Assembly: GCF_905175385.1 (NCBI RefSeq)
Contig: NZ_HG992750.1
Span: 310,001-374,000, forward strand
From: Vibrio sp. B1FLJ16
GTDB lineage: Bacteria > Pseudomonadota > Gammaproteobacteria > Enterobacterales > Vibrionaceae
Reading direction: 5' to 3'
DNA length: 64,000 nt
Within the stretch, counting starts at the first letter, position 1. Each line of letters opens with the position of its first letter. A model generated the notes under the pieces. The model saw nothing but the letters and a program-made list of their open reading frames with translations. It made no database searches and was not told where the DNA came from. Below, piece after piece: positions 9,279 through 18,421 of the stretch. Position numbers and translations under genes: made by a program.

Positions 9279-9440
9279 GGTTTATTACACCTATGACTGT
9301 CGAACTGGAACTTACACCTAAATACAATCCGTTAGATGTGCATTTCATTACGAGAGCAGATCAAGTACTACTTCATAACTTTTCAGGAGGCTTCACTATA
9401 GCACCAGCCTCCAGATTGCAATATCAGAGGTGTCCAAAAA

Positions 9441-10927
9441 TCAGGACAGGAGCTGTTTAATAGTCAAAGGAGCATCAGTAACTTCTAGTCTTTGAGCTGC
9501 GGTGAGACCTTCTTTATCTTGATAGCACAAATTATGCCAAGCTCTGAAGATATCTAAAAGAGGTAATATACCACCGGGTCTCAATTTGCGACGTGGCTCG
9601 TTTATGAAGCTTTCAAAAAGTAGCTGGAATCGACTTTGATAAAACTGTATTTGACGTGTTGTCGCGACATTGAACCATTTTTGGGGTTCGTTATTATCAC
9701 CAGCAAGGTAACAGATCCCTTTGGTACTCTCTGCCTGGCCTGTAACGTCTGCCTGGCTTGAAATTGCCCAGCGGTCACGCCACCAACTCATGTAAACAAT
9801 ATCAACTTTGCCAAATGGCGAGTTCATGTTCCATGACGGTTCTTCTTCCACGTACATTAAGTCGACATTTTTTCCTTGATGCGTGAAAGGCAAACGCTCA
9901 ACGCCGCCGATCGCAACAGTGGATCCTGAGGCATGTAGATAGATACCCGCTTGTTTGGATTACACATATCAAGGACATGCAAATAATGAGCGTACGAGGT
10001 GTACGGAGGGCGAATAAGTGCGCCCTTGGACGGGTAATGGAATACCGAAAGGTTTCCTAGCGGATCTTCCACATTTCCGCGTGCTAAGATGGTCTGGTAC
10101 TTCTGATCGATGCGCTCTCGAAGTTTGCTAGAGGGCTCAGCTGGAGATTCGCTGGCTTCGGCAGTGTACTCTTGAGATACGAAGCGAGAGACGGGATCGT
10201 AGGGATTATGGTCAAGCGGGCCAAGTGGTTCTTCATCAGCAGAGTAATTGACGTGCTGGCAAAGAATATAACCGGAGCGCGCTTCTCCGGAAACGATCCA
10301 ATACACACCATTATTACTCTTTGGCTGCAGAGCTACATAGTTTGATGATAACTCATACTGGTTAGCGTGATTCACCCACCGGGCATCAATAGTCGCGAGT
10401 TTCCGGCGACAGCGACTCGCGATATGGTCGACATGGTCATAAAAGGTTTTAGGATTGATATCGAGCTTACGACAAATCTCGCGCACGGAATATCCTGTAA
10501 ACAATAAAGCCATTAAGTTTTCCTGAAACTGAAGCTTTTTGTTTGCACCGGACCATTTATCGACGAAAGTACTCTGGCATGCTTTACAACGGTAACGTTG
10601 GCGATCGCCACTGTAACCAAAGGCATGGTATAGATGTTTATGGGTGTGGACAGAGAGTCCGAAGTTGTCACAGTCTTCATTACGACAAGCTGGCAGGCCA
10701 TCGCTATGGACATGACGCAGACGATGAAGTTCGTTCACCACATCGGAGTTGTTTAGTAAAGGGGGGAAAGCTCCACATTCACGGCAGACCATCGCAGGAC
10801 GCTTAGGGTTCGCATGTTGCAGAACGTAACGTTTTGCATCGCTCAATCCAAAGTTGTCACACGCCAATGTTTTACAAAAGTTGAGTTGTAAACCATCTGC
10901 ATCTTTTGGCAGTTCGCCGTTAGACAC
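9441..10927 (-). pseudogene. Zinc-ribbon/HTH transposase-like gene, one-base frameshift
   Basis: Two overlapping frames encode one protein of about 495 residues. The first (9857-10927) has repeated zinc-ribbon modules (CKTLACDNFG...CRECG and CRNEDCDNFG...YRCKACQSTF, the latter like the IS1 InsA zinc finger). A helix-turn-helix follows (GYSVREICRKLDINPKTFYDHV). The second frame (9441-9893) carries the rest (VDIVYMSWWRDRW). The break is at an A6 run (T6 at 9868-9873 on the plus strand): seven A would read IKEKNVDLMYVEEEPSW straight through. No terminal inverted repeats were found, so a domesticated transposase is more likely than an active element. It may be a real pseudogene, a sequencing error or a slippage site. 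Function unknown. Confidence 0.65.
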
Positions 10928-10951
10928 GATCGCCCCCTCTGGGTAATTAGG

Positions 10952-10974
10952 GCAGCCGGTCAGGAACCGGCTGC
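10952..10974 (-). terminator. Hairpin after deoD
   Basis: GCAGCCGGT and ACCGGCTGC form a nine-base GC-rich stem with a five-base loop just beyond the deoD stop. There is no T-tract on the minus strand, so it may be an RNA-stabilising hairpin or a weak terminator. Confidence 0.5.
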
Positions 10975-10979
10975 AAACA

Positions 10980-11690
10980 TTACATGTTGATTGCTGTTTC
11001 TAGTGCAACAGTCATCATCTCGTTGAACGATTTTTGACGTTCTTCAGAGCTTAGTTTTTCACCACGGATGATGTGGTCAGAAACAGTCAGAATTGTCAGT
11101 GCTTTTGCACCTAGGTCAGCAGCTACGCCGTAGATACCTGCAGCTTCCATATCTACACCTAGGATGCCTAGTTTTTCCATTTTTCCGAATAGATCCGCTT
11201 CAGGTGTGTAGAACAGGTCTGCAGAGAATACGTTACCCACTTTAACTGGTACTTCTTGCAGACGTGCTTGTTTTACTGCTTCTTCAAGAAGTTCGAAGTC
11301 AGCAATCGCTGCGAAGTCGTGGTTGTTGAAACGGATACGGTTAACTTTTGAGTCTGTCGATGCGCCCATACCGATAACAACGTCCATCAGTTTTACGTCG
11401 TCACGTACAGCACCACAGCTACCTACACGGATAACGTTTTTCACGCCGTACTCAGCGATCAGTTCGTGTACGTAGATACAGCATGAAGGGATACCCATAC
11501 CGTGACCCATTACTGATACTTTCTTGCCTTTGTAAGTACCTGTGTAGCCAAACATGTTACGAACGTCACAAACTTGCTTCACGTCATCCAGGAATGTTTC
11601 AGCGATGTATTTAGCTCGCAAAGGGTCACCCGGCATTAGAACTGTTTCAGCGAAATCACCTGGTTGTGCGTTGATGTGTGGGGTTGCCAT
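10980..11690 (-). CDS. deoD: Purine nucleoside phosphorylase, DeoD type
   Basis: DeoD splits purine (deoxy)nucleosides with phosphate into base and (deoxy)ribose-1-phosphate, in cytoplasmic salvage. The 236-residue length is standard for the hexameric DeoD family. Recognised motifs are the N-terminal [17 protein letters not shown], the phosphate-binding [15 protein letters not shown] (nucleoside binding) and TVSDH near the end (catalytic Asp). The ATG at 11690 is used rather than an upstream in-frame codon because GGAGAG lies just before it and the family begins there. It is a single gene, not in a deoCABD operon. Vibrio often carries a second deoD on the other chromosome. Confidence 0.95.
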   Translation of the reverse strand: MATPHINAQPGDFAETVLMPGDPLRAKYIAETFLDDVKQVCDVRNMFGYTGTYKGKKVSVMGHGMGIPSCCIYVHELIAEYGVKNVIRVGSCGAVRDDVKLMDVVIGMGASTDSKVNRIRFNNHDFAAIADFELLEEAVKQARLQEVPVKVGNVFSADLFYTPEADLFGKMEKLGILGVDMEAAGIYGVAADLGAKALTILTVSDHIIRGEKLSSEERQKSFNEMMTVALETAINM

Positions 11691-12001
11691 AGTGCTCTCC
11701 AAAGTATTTTTTGATAAAACGCATCTAGTATAGATGGCTATTACCAATTCTGTTGAATCGGTTCGTTTTCGTTAAGGCAATAATAACGGGGAGTACACCA
11801 ATCACTTGAGATCTTCATCACAAAAAACACCCTTATAGAAACTAATGGCATGCATTATAACTAATTTTGTTGAAAGGCAAAAGGCAATCGATTTGCTGCG
11901 CAAAAACGTGCTAATGACGAACACTAAATCAATAGGTAAGGCGCAAAAAAAAATTTTGTTGCTGATGATCTGACCTTCTTTCCTCTGAGTAAAATGGTTA
12001 A
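11691..12001. other. Intergenic region deoD/DUF523 gene
   Basis: This AT-rich stretch between divergent genes has no convincing open frame. It must hold the deoD promoter. I found no clear CytR or CRP site. The plus-strand operator cluster begins at its right edge. Confidence 0.5.
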
Positions 12002-12071
12002 TTGTACAGTTTAATTTCTTGTACAATCTAAGTGGTCTTGCTATAAGTTATACAACAAAACCTTTTGTATA
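12002..12071 (+). promoter_or_regulatory. TTGTAYA motif cluster and promoter
   Basis: Four copies of TTGTAYA fall within 70 bases: TTGTACA at 12002, palindromic TTGTACAA at 12019, an inverted TTATACAA at 12048-12055 and TTGTATA at 12065. The TTGTAC at 12019-12024 and TATAAG at 12042-12047 are 17 bases apart, like -35 and -10 boxes, so bound protein would block the polymerase. The MerR regulator two genes downstream is the natural candidate to bind here (inference). Confidence 0.55.
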
Positions 12072-12085
12072 GGGATGGCGTCATT

Positions 12086-13036
12086 ATGGAATCTTTAATC
12101 AAAGTCGGTATCAGTTCTTGCGTACTCGGTGAACGTGTTCGTTTCGATTCAGGTCATAAGGTCAGTAATTTTGTCACGAAAGAGCTCAGTAATTACTTCG
12201 ATTTTGTTTCTGTCTGTCCTGAGGTAGGAGTAGGTATGCCAGTACCCAGACCGACAATCCGTCTTATTTCCAATGAAGAGCGCATAGCTCTGGTTGAAAC
12301 GAAGAATCCGGAGAACGACCACACTGATAAAATGCTGGCCTATTCAGCGAGCAAAGTCGCAGAGCTGCAAAATCAGGAATTGTGCGGGTATATCGTGTGT
12401 GCGAAGTCACCAACCTGCGGCATGGAGCGTGTCAAGGTATACAGTAAGAATAATGCTGCTAAAGAAGGGGTAGGTCTGTACACACAAACTCTAATGAATA
12501 ATATGCCGTGGCTACCTGTCGAGGAAGATGGCCGCCTGAATGACCCGGTACTTAAAGAGAATTTTATTACTCGTGTATATTGTCTTAACGACTTCTATCA
12601 ATCCATGTCAGGAGAACCTACTCGTGGCAAGATCATTGATTTCCACTCGCGTTATAAACTGACGCTAATGGCTCATCACCCGGAATCATATCGGGCATTG
12701 GGCCGCTTAGTCGCTGATGTTGCAAGCTATGAGATTGAAGACTTTTTTGCCGAATATCGTTTGGGGTTGATGAACGCACTTGCAAACCGTGCGAGCCGAA
12801 AAAATAACACCAATGTGTTGATGCACCTGCAAGGCTACTTTAAACGTGCATTAACAAGAGACGAAAAAGAAGAGTTAGCGACAGTAATTCATGATTACCG
12901 TACTGGTTTGTTGCCGTTGCTTGCACCGATAACACTGATAAAACATTATCTAAAGACTTATCCGGACGAGTATTTGCAGAAGCAAAAGTACTTAGAGCCG
13001 CACCCTCAGGAGATGAGATTACGTTATGGTTTGTAG
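12086..13036 (+). CDS. DUF523 + DUF1722 protein (YbgA family fusion)
   Basis: The 316-residue protein joins an N-terminal DUF523 domain (about residues 1-140, with ISSCVLGERVRFD, CPEVGVGMPVPR and a cysteine-containing CAKSPTCGMERVKVY) to a C-terminal DUF1722/YbgA domain (about 190-305, YKLTLMAHHPESYRALGRLV). Its biochemical role is unknown. YbgA genes commonly sit next to photolyase, as here and in E. coli. The start ATG at 12086 follows AGGGATGG; an upstream TTG in frame has no ribosome site. The end overlaps the MerR gene by 11 bases, indicating an operon. Confidence 0.85.
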   Translation: MESLIKVGISSCVLGERVRFDSGHKVSNFVTKELSNYFDFVSVCPEVGVGMPVPRPTIRLISNEERIALVETKNPENDHTDKMLAYSASKVAELQNQELCGYIVCAKSPTCGMERVKVYSKNNAAKEGVGLYTQTLMNNMPWLPVEEDGRLNDPVLKENFITRVYCLNDFYQSMSGEPTRGKIIDFHSRYKLTLMAHHPESYRALGRLVADVASYEIEDFFAEYRLGLMNALANRASRKNNTNVLMHLQGYFKRALTRDEKEELATVIHDYRTGLLPLLAPITLIKHYLKTYPDEYLQKQKYLEPHPQEMRLRYGL

Positions 13037-13832
13037 TTCAGAAGAAAAACTGTACGCAATTAGAGATGTCGCTGATTTGACGGGCGTGAAGCCCGTCACT
13101 CTCAGAGCCTGGCAGAGAAGATACAACCTTATCCAACCTAAACGGACAGAAAAAGGTCATCGTTTATATCGTCAGCAGGATCTCGATACAATAAAAGAAA
13201 TACAAAGCTGGCTGGCGAAAGGCATAGCCATCGGTAAAGTGAAAGGTTTGCTGGGCAGAACCGATGATGTAGAAGTTAGCTCAGAACCTCATGCATTAGA
13301 AGAGGTAGGGTCGGTGCTTTCAGCACTGGCCGAACTTAATCACGCTAAGACTGAAAGCTTGCTGTCTTCGGTGATGAAAGAGTATCCCCTCAATATTGTT
13401 ATTGAGCAGTTCATTGACCCTGTATTTGACGCACTGGAACTGGTCAAGGTTTCCTTACGTTCGTTACAGATGGGGCTTTTCCAGACCTGCCTTATTAAGC
13501 GTCTTGCTCTCGTGATTGATTCTGAAAATAAGGCATCGACAAAAGGTAAGTGTTTACTAATCAGCTTTGAACAGCCTCGGGAAGCAGAAAGCTGGATTCA
13601 AGCGGCAAAGCTTTGTGAACAGGGTTTCCATATTACTTTAATTGACAAAGTAAATGACATCTCAGGTTTAATTGAACATCAGATCATGGAACGCTTTCAG
13701 CGCGTATTTCTGTTTTCTAATAAAGCGCTGCCAGTTAAGCAAGTTGAAACATTAAAAGCGTTACTGGATCAGTTTCCAAATCAAGTTCAGTGCTCTGAGG
13801 TGATAGAAAAACTTCATCTCAGCCAAGAGTAA
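13026..13832 (+). CDS. MerR-family regulator, CarH/LitR-like, cobalamin ligands lost
   Basis: An N-terminal MerR helix-turn-helix (about residues 8-75, YAIRDVADLTGVKPVTLRAWQRRY...GHRLYRQQDL, read as parts) is followed by about 190 residues that align with the four-helix and cobalamin-binding domains of CarH/LitR photoreceptors. The signature residues are missing. The W...EH motif is replaced (FIDPVF...MGLFQT), and the histidine ligand motif (E/DxHxxG) reads QPREAES. It probably does not bind B12 and may sense something else or act as a plain repressor. The position between DUF523/DUF1722 and photolyase is the classic light-response operon, so control of phr is likely. It overlaps the upstream gene. 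Confidence 0.78.
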   Translation: MVCSSEEKLYAIRDVADLTGVKPVTLRAWQRRYNLIQPKRTEKGHRLYRQQDLDTIKEIQSWLAKGIAIGKVKGLLGRTDDVEVSSEPHALEEVGSVLSALAELNHAKTESLLSSVMKEYPLNIVIEQFIDPVFDALELVKVSLRSLQMGLFQTCLIKRLALVIDSENKASTKGKCLLISFEQPREAESWIQAAKLCEQGFHITLIDKVNDISGLIEHQIMERFQRVFLFSNKALPVKQVETLKALLDQFPNQVQCSEVIEKLHLSQE

Positions 13833-13841
13833 GGGGGTCTC

Positions 13842-15257
13842 ATGGTATTGGTCTGGTTCAGACGAGATTTAAGAACGTTAGACCACTCGGCATTACAAGC
13901 CGCCATAGAAACTGGTCAGCCGGTAGTTGCATGCTTTATCGCAACACCAGAGCAGTGGCGAGAGCACCATATGGCCCCAATTCAGGCAGATCTTATTGCA
14001 CGCCGGTTAGAGCATCTGGAGCATGAGCTCACTGAGTTGAATATTCCGTTTCTGTATAAAGAAGTAGAAAAGTTCAGTGGCTGTGTTGATGTAATCTCCG
14101 AATGGGCAAGATTGTTAAACGTGAACAGTGTAATGGCAAACATTCACTATGAAGTGAATGAGCAAGCCCTTGATCGTGAGGTTTCTAAGGCGTTAAATCA
14201 ATCTGACGTTGGCTTTAAGCTGTTTCATGACAAATGTGTCCATGCTCCGACTACGGTTCTGAACAAGCAGGGTGATTACTTTAAGGTATTTACTCCTTTT
14301 AAACGCGCCTGGTTGCAAAAATTTCAAATGCCATCTGTTTTCAAGCCTCAGGCTCAACAAGCTCTTTCAGGCGAGGTTTTATCCCTTTTAGAGGGTATGA
14401 CCTTCAATGACAATTTCACTTTTAGTTATCCCCGCGAATCCAGTGATAACTGGCGTGCTTCAACGAATGATATTTTGAATCAGCTAAGATTGTTCGCTCG
14501 CGAGCGTAGTGATAATTACAAGGTGGAACGTGATTTTCCTGCTGTTGACGGAACCAGTCAGTTGTCTCCTTATCTGGCGATCGGTGCGTTGTCTCCGAGA
14601 CAGTGTATTGCAAGGTTGTTTGCTGAGAATGAGCAACCGGATTTGCCGGAAGGAAAGGCGACATGGCTAAGTGAGATCATCTGGCGCGAATTCTACCAAC
14701 ACTTGCTGGTTTTTGAGCCAAAACTGGTTAAAGGAAAAGCATTCATCGAGTGGGAGGAAAATATTCAATGGTCTTACGACGAGCAAGCATTTGAGCGATG
14801 GAAAACCGGGACAACCGGCTATCCTATCGTCGATGCTGCAATGCGTCAGCTCAATCAGACCGGATGGATGCACAACCGCTTAAGAATGATTGTGGCGAGC
14901 TTTTTAACCAAAGATTTGCACATTGACTGGCGCTGGGGCGAATCCTACTTTATGAGCAAACTCGTGGATGGTGATTTTGCAGCCAATAATGGAGGATGGC
15001 AGTGGTCTGCATCGACGGGATGTGACGGTCAGCCTTATTTCCGCATTTTTAATCCGGTCAGCCAGGGTGAAAAGTTTGATGCTGATGGAAGCTTTGTACG
15101 CCATTGGGTACCGGAAATTAAGACGGTTCCAAATAAGTTTGTTCATAAACCATGGAATTGGGAAGGTTTTTCTTTACTGGATTATCACACTCCGATGGTT
15201 GATCATAAAGTGGAAAGAGAGATAACCTTACGGCTCTTTAAAAGTGCCAAGGAATAA
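13842..15257 (+). CDS. phr: Deoxyribodipyrimidine photolyase, class I
   Basis: This enzyme uses blue light and FADH to reverse cyclobutane pyrimidine dimers. The 471-residue length and the N-terminal VLVWFRRDLR(T)LDH are typical of the class I CPD photolyase family. The FAD-binding C-terminal half has WREFYQHLL, GYPIVDAAMRQLNQTGWMHN and DGDFAANNGGWQWSASTG, with the conserved Trp and Asn residues. AAGGGGG just before the ATG is a strong ribosome site. It follows the MerR gene by nine bases and is probably the main target of the operon. Confidence 0.95.
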   Translation: MVLVWFRRDLRTLDHSALQAAIETGQPVVACFIATPEQWREHHMAPIQADLIARRLEHLEHELTELNIPFLYKEVEKFSGCVDVISEWARLLNVNSVMANIHYEVNEQALDREVSKALNQSDVGFKLFHDKCVHAPTTVLNKQGDYFKVFTPFKRAWLQKFQMPSVFKPQAQQALSGEVLSLLEGMTFNDNFTFSYPRESSDNWRASTNDILNQLRLFARERSDNYKVERDFPAVDGTSQLSPYLAIGALSPRQCIARLFAENEQPDLPEGKATWLSEIIWREFYQHLLVFEPKLVKGKAFIEWEENIQWSYDEQAFERWKTGTTGYPIVDAAMRQLNQTGWMHNRLRMIVASFLTKDLHIDWRWGESYFMSKLVDGDFAANNGGWQWSASTGCDGQPYFRIFNPVSQGEKFDADGSFVRHWVPEIKTVPNKFVHKPWNWEGFSLLDYHTPMVDHKVEREITLRLFKSAKE

Positions 15258-15263
15258 ACTTAA

Positions 15264-16190
15264 ATGCTTAGCAAAATGCGACCGATGAGTTTCGCAAAAC
15301 GAACCCTGTTATCTGTATCATTGTCATTAGTCAGCGGATTGTCATTTGCTAAGATGTACGAGCTACCTACAGATAGCAGTCGTGTTATTGGTCGCAATGA
15401 AAACCATGTTGTGCAAGATGGCGAAACGATGGCTAATATCGCTAAGCTCTATGATGTCGGCATGCTTGCTCTGATGGCAGCAAACAAAGGTGTTGATCCT
15501 TTTCTCCCTCAATCAGGACGTGTTCTGACTGTTCCTTCTCAGCTTATTCTTCCTGAGGTGCCAAGAGAAGGTATCGTCATTAACCTGGCAGAGCTGCGTT
15601 TGTACTATTTTCCGTCAGAAGGTGAAGTCGTTCATGTGTTCCCGGTTGGGATTGGTCGTATCGGGCGAGATACTCCTGTTATGACAACCAGCGTAAGCCA
15701 GAAACGTCCTAACCCTACCTGGACTCCTCCAAGCTCAATTCGCGCGGAATACAGAGCAAAAGGTATTGATTTACCAGCTGTTGTTCCTGCTGGTCCTGAT
15801 AATCCTCTGGGTATGTTTGCTCTTCGCCTGGCATACGGAAGGGGAGAGTATTTGATTCATGGTACGAATAAGGATTTTGGTATCGGTATGCGTGTTAGTG
15901 CCGGTTGTATCCGTATGGATCCGAGTGACATTGAATGGCTATTTGACAAAGTTCAGCGTGGAGAAAAAGTAAGAATTATCAACCAGCCGGTTAAAGTAGC
16001 ATTAGAACCAGACAGAAGTGTCTTTGTTGAAGCGCATGAACCATTGACACGTAGCAATGGTAAGAAAGATGATCTCGAATTACCTAAAGAGCTAGGCTGG
16101 TGGCTGAGTGAATTTGGAATTAAAGATGTTAAGGCAAAAGCAGTGATCACCGCTCAGAATGGTGTTCCGGTAGAAATTACCGCGCCCTAA
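15264..16190 (+). CDS. L,D-transpeptidase (ErfK/YbiS/YcfS family) with LysM
   Basis: A signal peptide (about residues 1-29, ending LSFAK) leads into a LysM-like domain (HVVQDGETMANIAKLYDV). The YkuD catalytic domain follows, with IHGT(NKDFGIGMRV)SAGCIRM, where His, Ser-Gly-Cys and Arg are the catalytic set (Cys near residue 213). Family members attach Braun lipoprotein to peptidoglycan or form 3-3 crosslinks in the periplasm. The gene facing it is lpp, which favours the Lpp-anchoring role. It begins seven bases after phr and may be read through from it. The start could instead be the ATG at 15276. Confidence 0.9.
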   Translation: MLSKMRPMSFAKRTLLSVSLSLVSGLSFAKMYELPTDSSRVIGRNENHVVQDGETMANIAKLYDVGMLALMAANKGVDPFLPQSGRVLTVPSQLILPEVPREGIVINLAELRLYYFPSEGEVVHVFPVGIGRIGRDTPVMTTSVSQKRPNPTWTPPSSIRAEYRAKGIDLPAVVPAGPDNPLGMFALRLAYGRGEYLIHGTNKDFGIGMRVSAGCIRMDPSDIEWLFDKVQRGEKVRIINQPVKVALEPDRSVFVEAHEPLTRSNGKKDDLELPKELGWWLSEFGIKDVKAKAVITAQNGVPVEITAP

Positions 16191-16198
16191 GGCGCGGT
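16179..16198. terminator. Hairpin overlapping transpeptidase stop
   Basis: ACCGCGCC and GGCGCGGT pair across CTAA, which contains the stop codon. The eight-base GC stem between convergent genes probably ends both transcripts. T-tracts are poor on both sides. Confidence 0.6.
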
Positions 16199-16226
16199 AT
16201 AATACTAGTATTCAAACAACTAGAGC

Positions 16227-16472
16227 TTACTTAGTGTAAGATTGAGCGATGTTGTCAATACGCTCGTTAGCACGTGCTGCTTCTTCTTGAGCAGACATTG
16301 CTGCGTCTTTTGACATTTGTACGTCAGATCTTAAAGAATCTACGTCTTGGCTCAGCATATCAACTTTGTTACTTAGTTCGTCTAGTTTTGCTGTAGTAGC
16401 ATTATCAGAAGAAGCACAACCCGCTAGTAGAAGTACTGAAGTGGCTGCAGCTGCGATCAACGTTTTGTTCAT
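16227..16472 (-). CDS. lpp: Major outer-membrane (Braun) lipoprotein Lpp
   Basis: The 81-residue precursor has a lipoprotein signal peptide with lipobox LLAGC (Cys19). A short heptad-repeat coiled coil follows ([19 protein letters not shown]). The C-terminal lysine (SYTK) is the residue joined to diaminopimelate in peptidoglycan. It tethers the outer membrane to the wall. An AAGGAG site precedes the ATG and a strong promoter lies upstream. It converges with an L,D-transpeptidase gene that could catalyse the anchoring. Confidence 0.93.
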   Translation of the reverse strand: MNKTLIAAAATSVLLLAGCASSDNATTAKLDELSNKVDMLSQDVDSLRSDVQMSKDAAMSAQEEAARANERIDNIAQSYTK

Positions 16473-16547
16473 ATAAGAACTCCTTGCTTATAGTGAATGT
16501 CTCGCTCCTTAACTTTTTTTTTTGTGAAGCGAGGTTAATGTAGACAC

Positions 16548-16579
16548 ATTATATCAGTACATGATGTCGCAAAAGTCAA
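16548..16579 (-). promoter_or_regulatory. lpp promoter
   Basis: On the minus strand TTGACT (16574-16579) is followed after 17 bases by TGATAT (16551-16556), with TATAAT overlapping at 16548-16553. This is a strong sigma70-type promoter about 75 bases before lpp. Confidence 0.65.
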
Positions 16580-17017
16580 AAAAATCCAAGAATTTCATGG
16601 ACTACCCGACGTTAACTTTTACCTGAGCCTAACAAAAGACCACATTTCAGCTTTCATTTACCTCATAGCAGGTATTTTGGCCACGTTCCTGATATCAATA
16701 ATTTAGACGATATGGACGCAAATGTAAGCTTCTCTGCATATATAACCGCGATATGCTTCGATAAGTCTGATTATTTGCGTTATCGACACGGCAGCTAGTA
16801 TTTACGTGATTAAGTTTAGGACATAGATCACAACTTTGCTTTTTCAAGTGAATTTACTGCTAATAACAGGTCTATTTCATCTTCAACAATTAGTTTGTGT
16901 GATCTCTATCTATACTCCTATGATCTGCGGTATTATATGTGGCTTTTAATTTTTGCCACGTTAGAGCGGAAACGACATCACAGAACGCTCATACCGACTG
17001 ATTTATTGGAGAATACT
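16580..17017. other. Long leader region of DEAD-box gene
   Basis: This stretch of 438 bases carries no convincing gene. A frame open from 16895 into the helicase has no ribosome site and an unrelated N-terminus. Long untranslated leaders are common for cold-responsive RNA helicases, but I see no definite cold box. Confidence 0.4.
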
Positions 17018-18349
17018 TTGCAATTTAAAGATCTCGGCCTAGACAACCGATTGTTGAAGAACCTAAAACACTACGATTTCAAAAAAGCGACTGACATTCA
17101 GAAGCAGGCAATTCCTGTTGCGATTGCAGGCAAGGATCTATTAGCGTCTTCGAAAACGGGTTCAGGCAAGACTTTGGCGTTTGTATTGCCAATGCTTCAC
17201 AAGTCACTTAAGACCAAGTCGTTTTCAGCAAAAGACCCGCGTGCTGTGATTCTGGCACCTACGCGTGAGCTGGCTAAACAGGTGTATGGTGAACTTCGCT
17301 CAATGCTGGCCGGTCTTTCTTACGAGGCTGCTCTGATTCTCGGTGGTGAGAACTTCAACGACCAGGTAAAAGCACTGCGTCGTTACCCAAAATTTATTGT
17401 AGCTACGCCTGGGCGTTTAGCTGACCACCTGGAGCACCGTTCTCTGTACCTTGATGGTTTGGAAACGTTAATCCTTGATGAAGCAGACCGAATGTTGGAC
17501 CTTGGTTTTGCGCCAGAACTACGTCGTATTCACAACGCGGCTAAACACCGTCGCCGCCAGACACTGATGTTCTCGGCAACGTTGGATCATGCTGAGGTTA
17601 ATTCGATTGCCTCTGAGATGCTGAATGCACCAAAACGTATTGCGATTGGTGTTTCTAACGAAGAACACAAAGACATCACTCAAAAATTCTACTTGTGTGA
17701 TCATCTAGATCATAAAGAAGCGATTCTTGACCGCGTACTCGCGGAAGCAGAATACCGTCAGGTGATCATCTTTACTGCAACCCGTGATGATACAGAGCGC
17801 CTGACAGCAAAACTCAACGAGAAAAAGCTAAAGGCTGTCGCACTGAGCGGTAACTTAAACCAGACTCAACGAAATACCATTATGAGTCAGTTTGAGCGCG
17901 CGGTGTTTAAGATTCTTGTTACCACGGATGTCGCTTCACGTGGCTTGGATATCGCAACAGTTACGCACGTTATTAACTTTGATATGCCAAAGCATACAGA
18001 AGAATATGTACACCGAGTAGGTCGTACAGGACGTGCTGGTAACAAAGGTGATGCAGTATCTCTTGTTGGTCCGAAAGACTGGGATAGCTTTAAACGTGTT
18101 GAGGCATACTTACAGCAAGACCTAGCGTTTTCAGTCTTTGAAGATCTGAAAGGCAAATTTAAAGGTATCAAGCCACGTAAACCAGATTTCCGCAACAATA
18201 AGAAGGTTGTTGCTAAGAAAGCGCGTCCTCAGAAGAAAGTTGCTAAGAAGCCAGTTAATCGCGATAAGAGCTTCTACAAAAACGTATCTGTGGGCGATGA
18301 TGTCTTCATCCCTAAGAAGAAACCTGTGGCGCCAAGCTCAGAAGATTAA
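17018..18349 (+). CDS. DEAD-box RNA helicase (RhlE-like), TTG start
   Basis: An ATP-dependent RNA helicase of 443 residues. The Q-motif region (YDFKKATDIQKQAIP), Walker A (ASSKTGSGKT), motif Ia (PTRELAKQ), DEAD (LILDEADRMLD), SAT (MFSATL), and motifs V and VI (TTDVASRGLDI, HRVGRTGRAG) are all present. A lysine/arginine-rich tail (about residues 390-430) should bind RNA. The TTG at 17018 is taken as start: GGAGA is five bases upstream and the family begins with this (x)QFKDLGL sequence. No upstream ATG has a ribosome site. It is a single-gene unit. Roles in ribosome assembly or mRNA decay are likely, from family knowledge. Confidence 0.9.
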   Translation: MQFKDLGLDNRLLKNLKHYDFKKATDIQKQAIPVAIAGKDLLASSKTGSGKTLAFVLPMLHKSLKTKSFSAKDPRAVILAPTRELAKQVYGELRSMLAGLSYEAALILGGENFNDQVKALRRYPKFIVATPGRLADHLEHRSLYLDGLETLILDEADRMLDLGFAPELRRIHNAAKHRRRQTLMFSATLDHAEVNSIASEMLNAPKRIAIGVSNEEHKDITQKFYLCDHLDHKEAILDRVLAEAEYRQVIIFTATRDDTERLTAKLNEKKLKAVALSGNLNQTQRNTIMSQFERAVFKILVTTDVASRGLDIATVTHVINFDMPKHTEEYVHRVGRTGRAGNKGDAVSLVGPKDWDSFKRVEAYLQQDLAFSVFEDLKGKFKGIKPRKPDFRNNKKVVAKKARPQKKVAKKPVNRDKSFYKNVSVGDDVFIPKKKPVAPSSED

Positions 18350-18370
18350 TTTCGTCATCATTACCAATGA

Positions 18371-18396
18371 AAAAGCTCCGCAATTGCGGAGCTTTT
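18371..18396. terminator. Bidirectional terminator
   Basis: A perfect 26-base palindrome (AAAAGCTCCGCAA and its complement) is followed by TCTTTTT and serves the convergent helicase and chemoreceptor genes. Confidence 0.88.
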
Positions 18397-18421
18397 CTTT
18401 TTATAGCATTACAAGAGTTTC

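Noticed and set aside
9239..9460. Plus-strand frame between two minus-strand genes
   Set aside because: It overlaps the starts and ends of both neighbours, lacks a ribosome site and resembles nothing.
9441..10927. Intact insertion sequence
   Set aside because: No terminal inverted repeats or target duplications were found at the edges.
16895..17017. Upstream extension of the DEAD-box helicase
   Set aside because: The extra 41 residues are not helicase-like, and the TTG at 17018 has the ribosome site and the family N-terminus.
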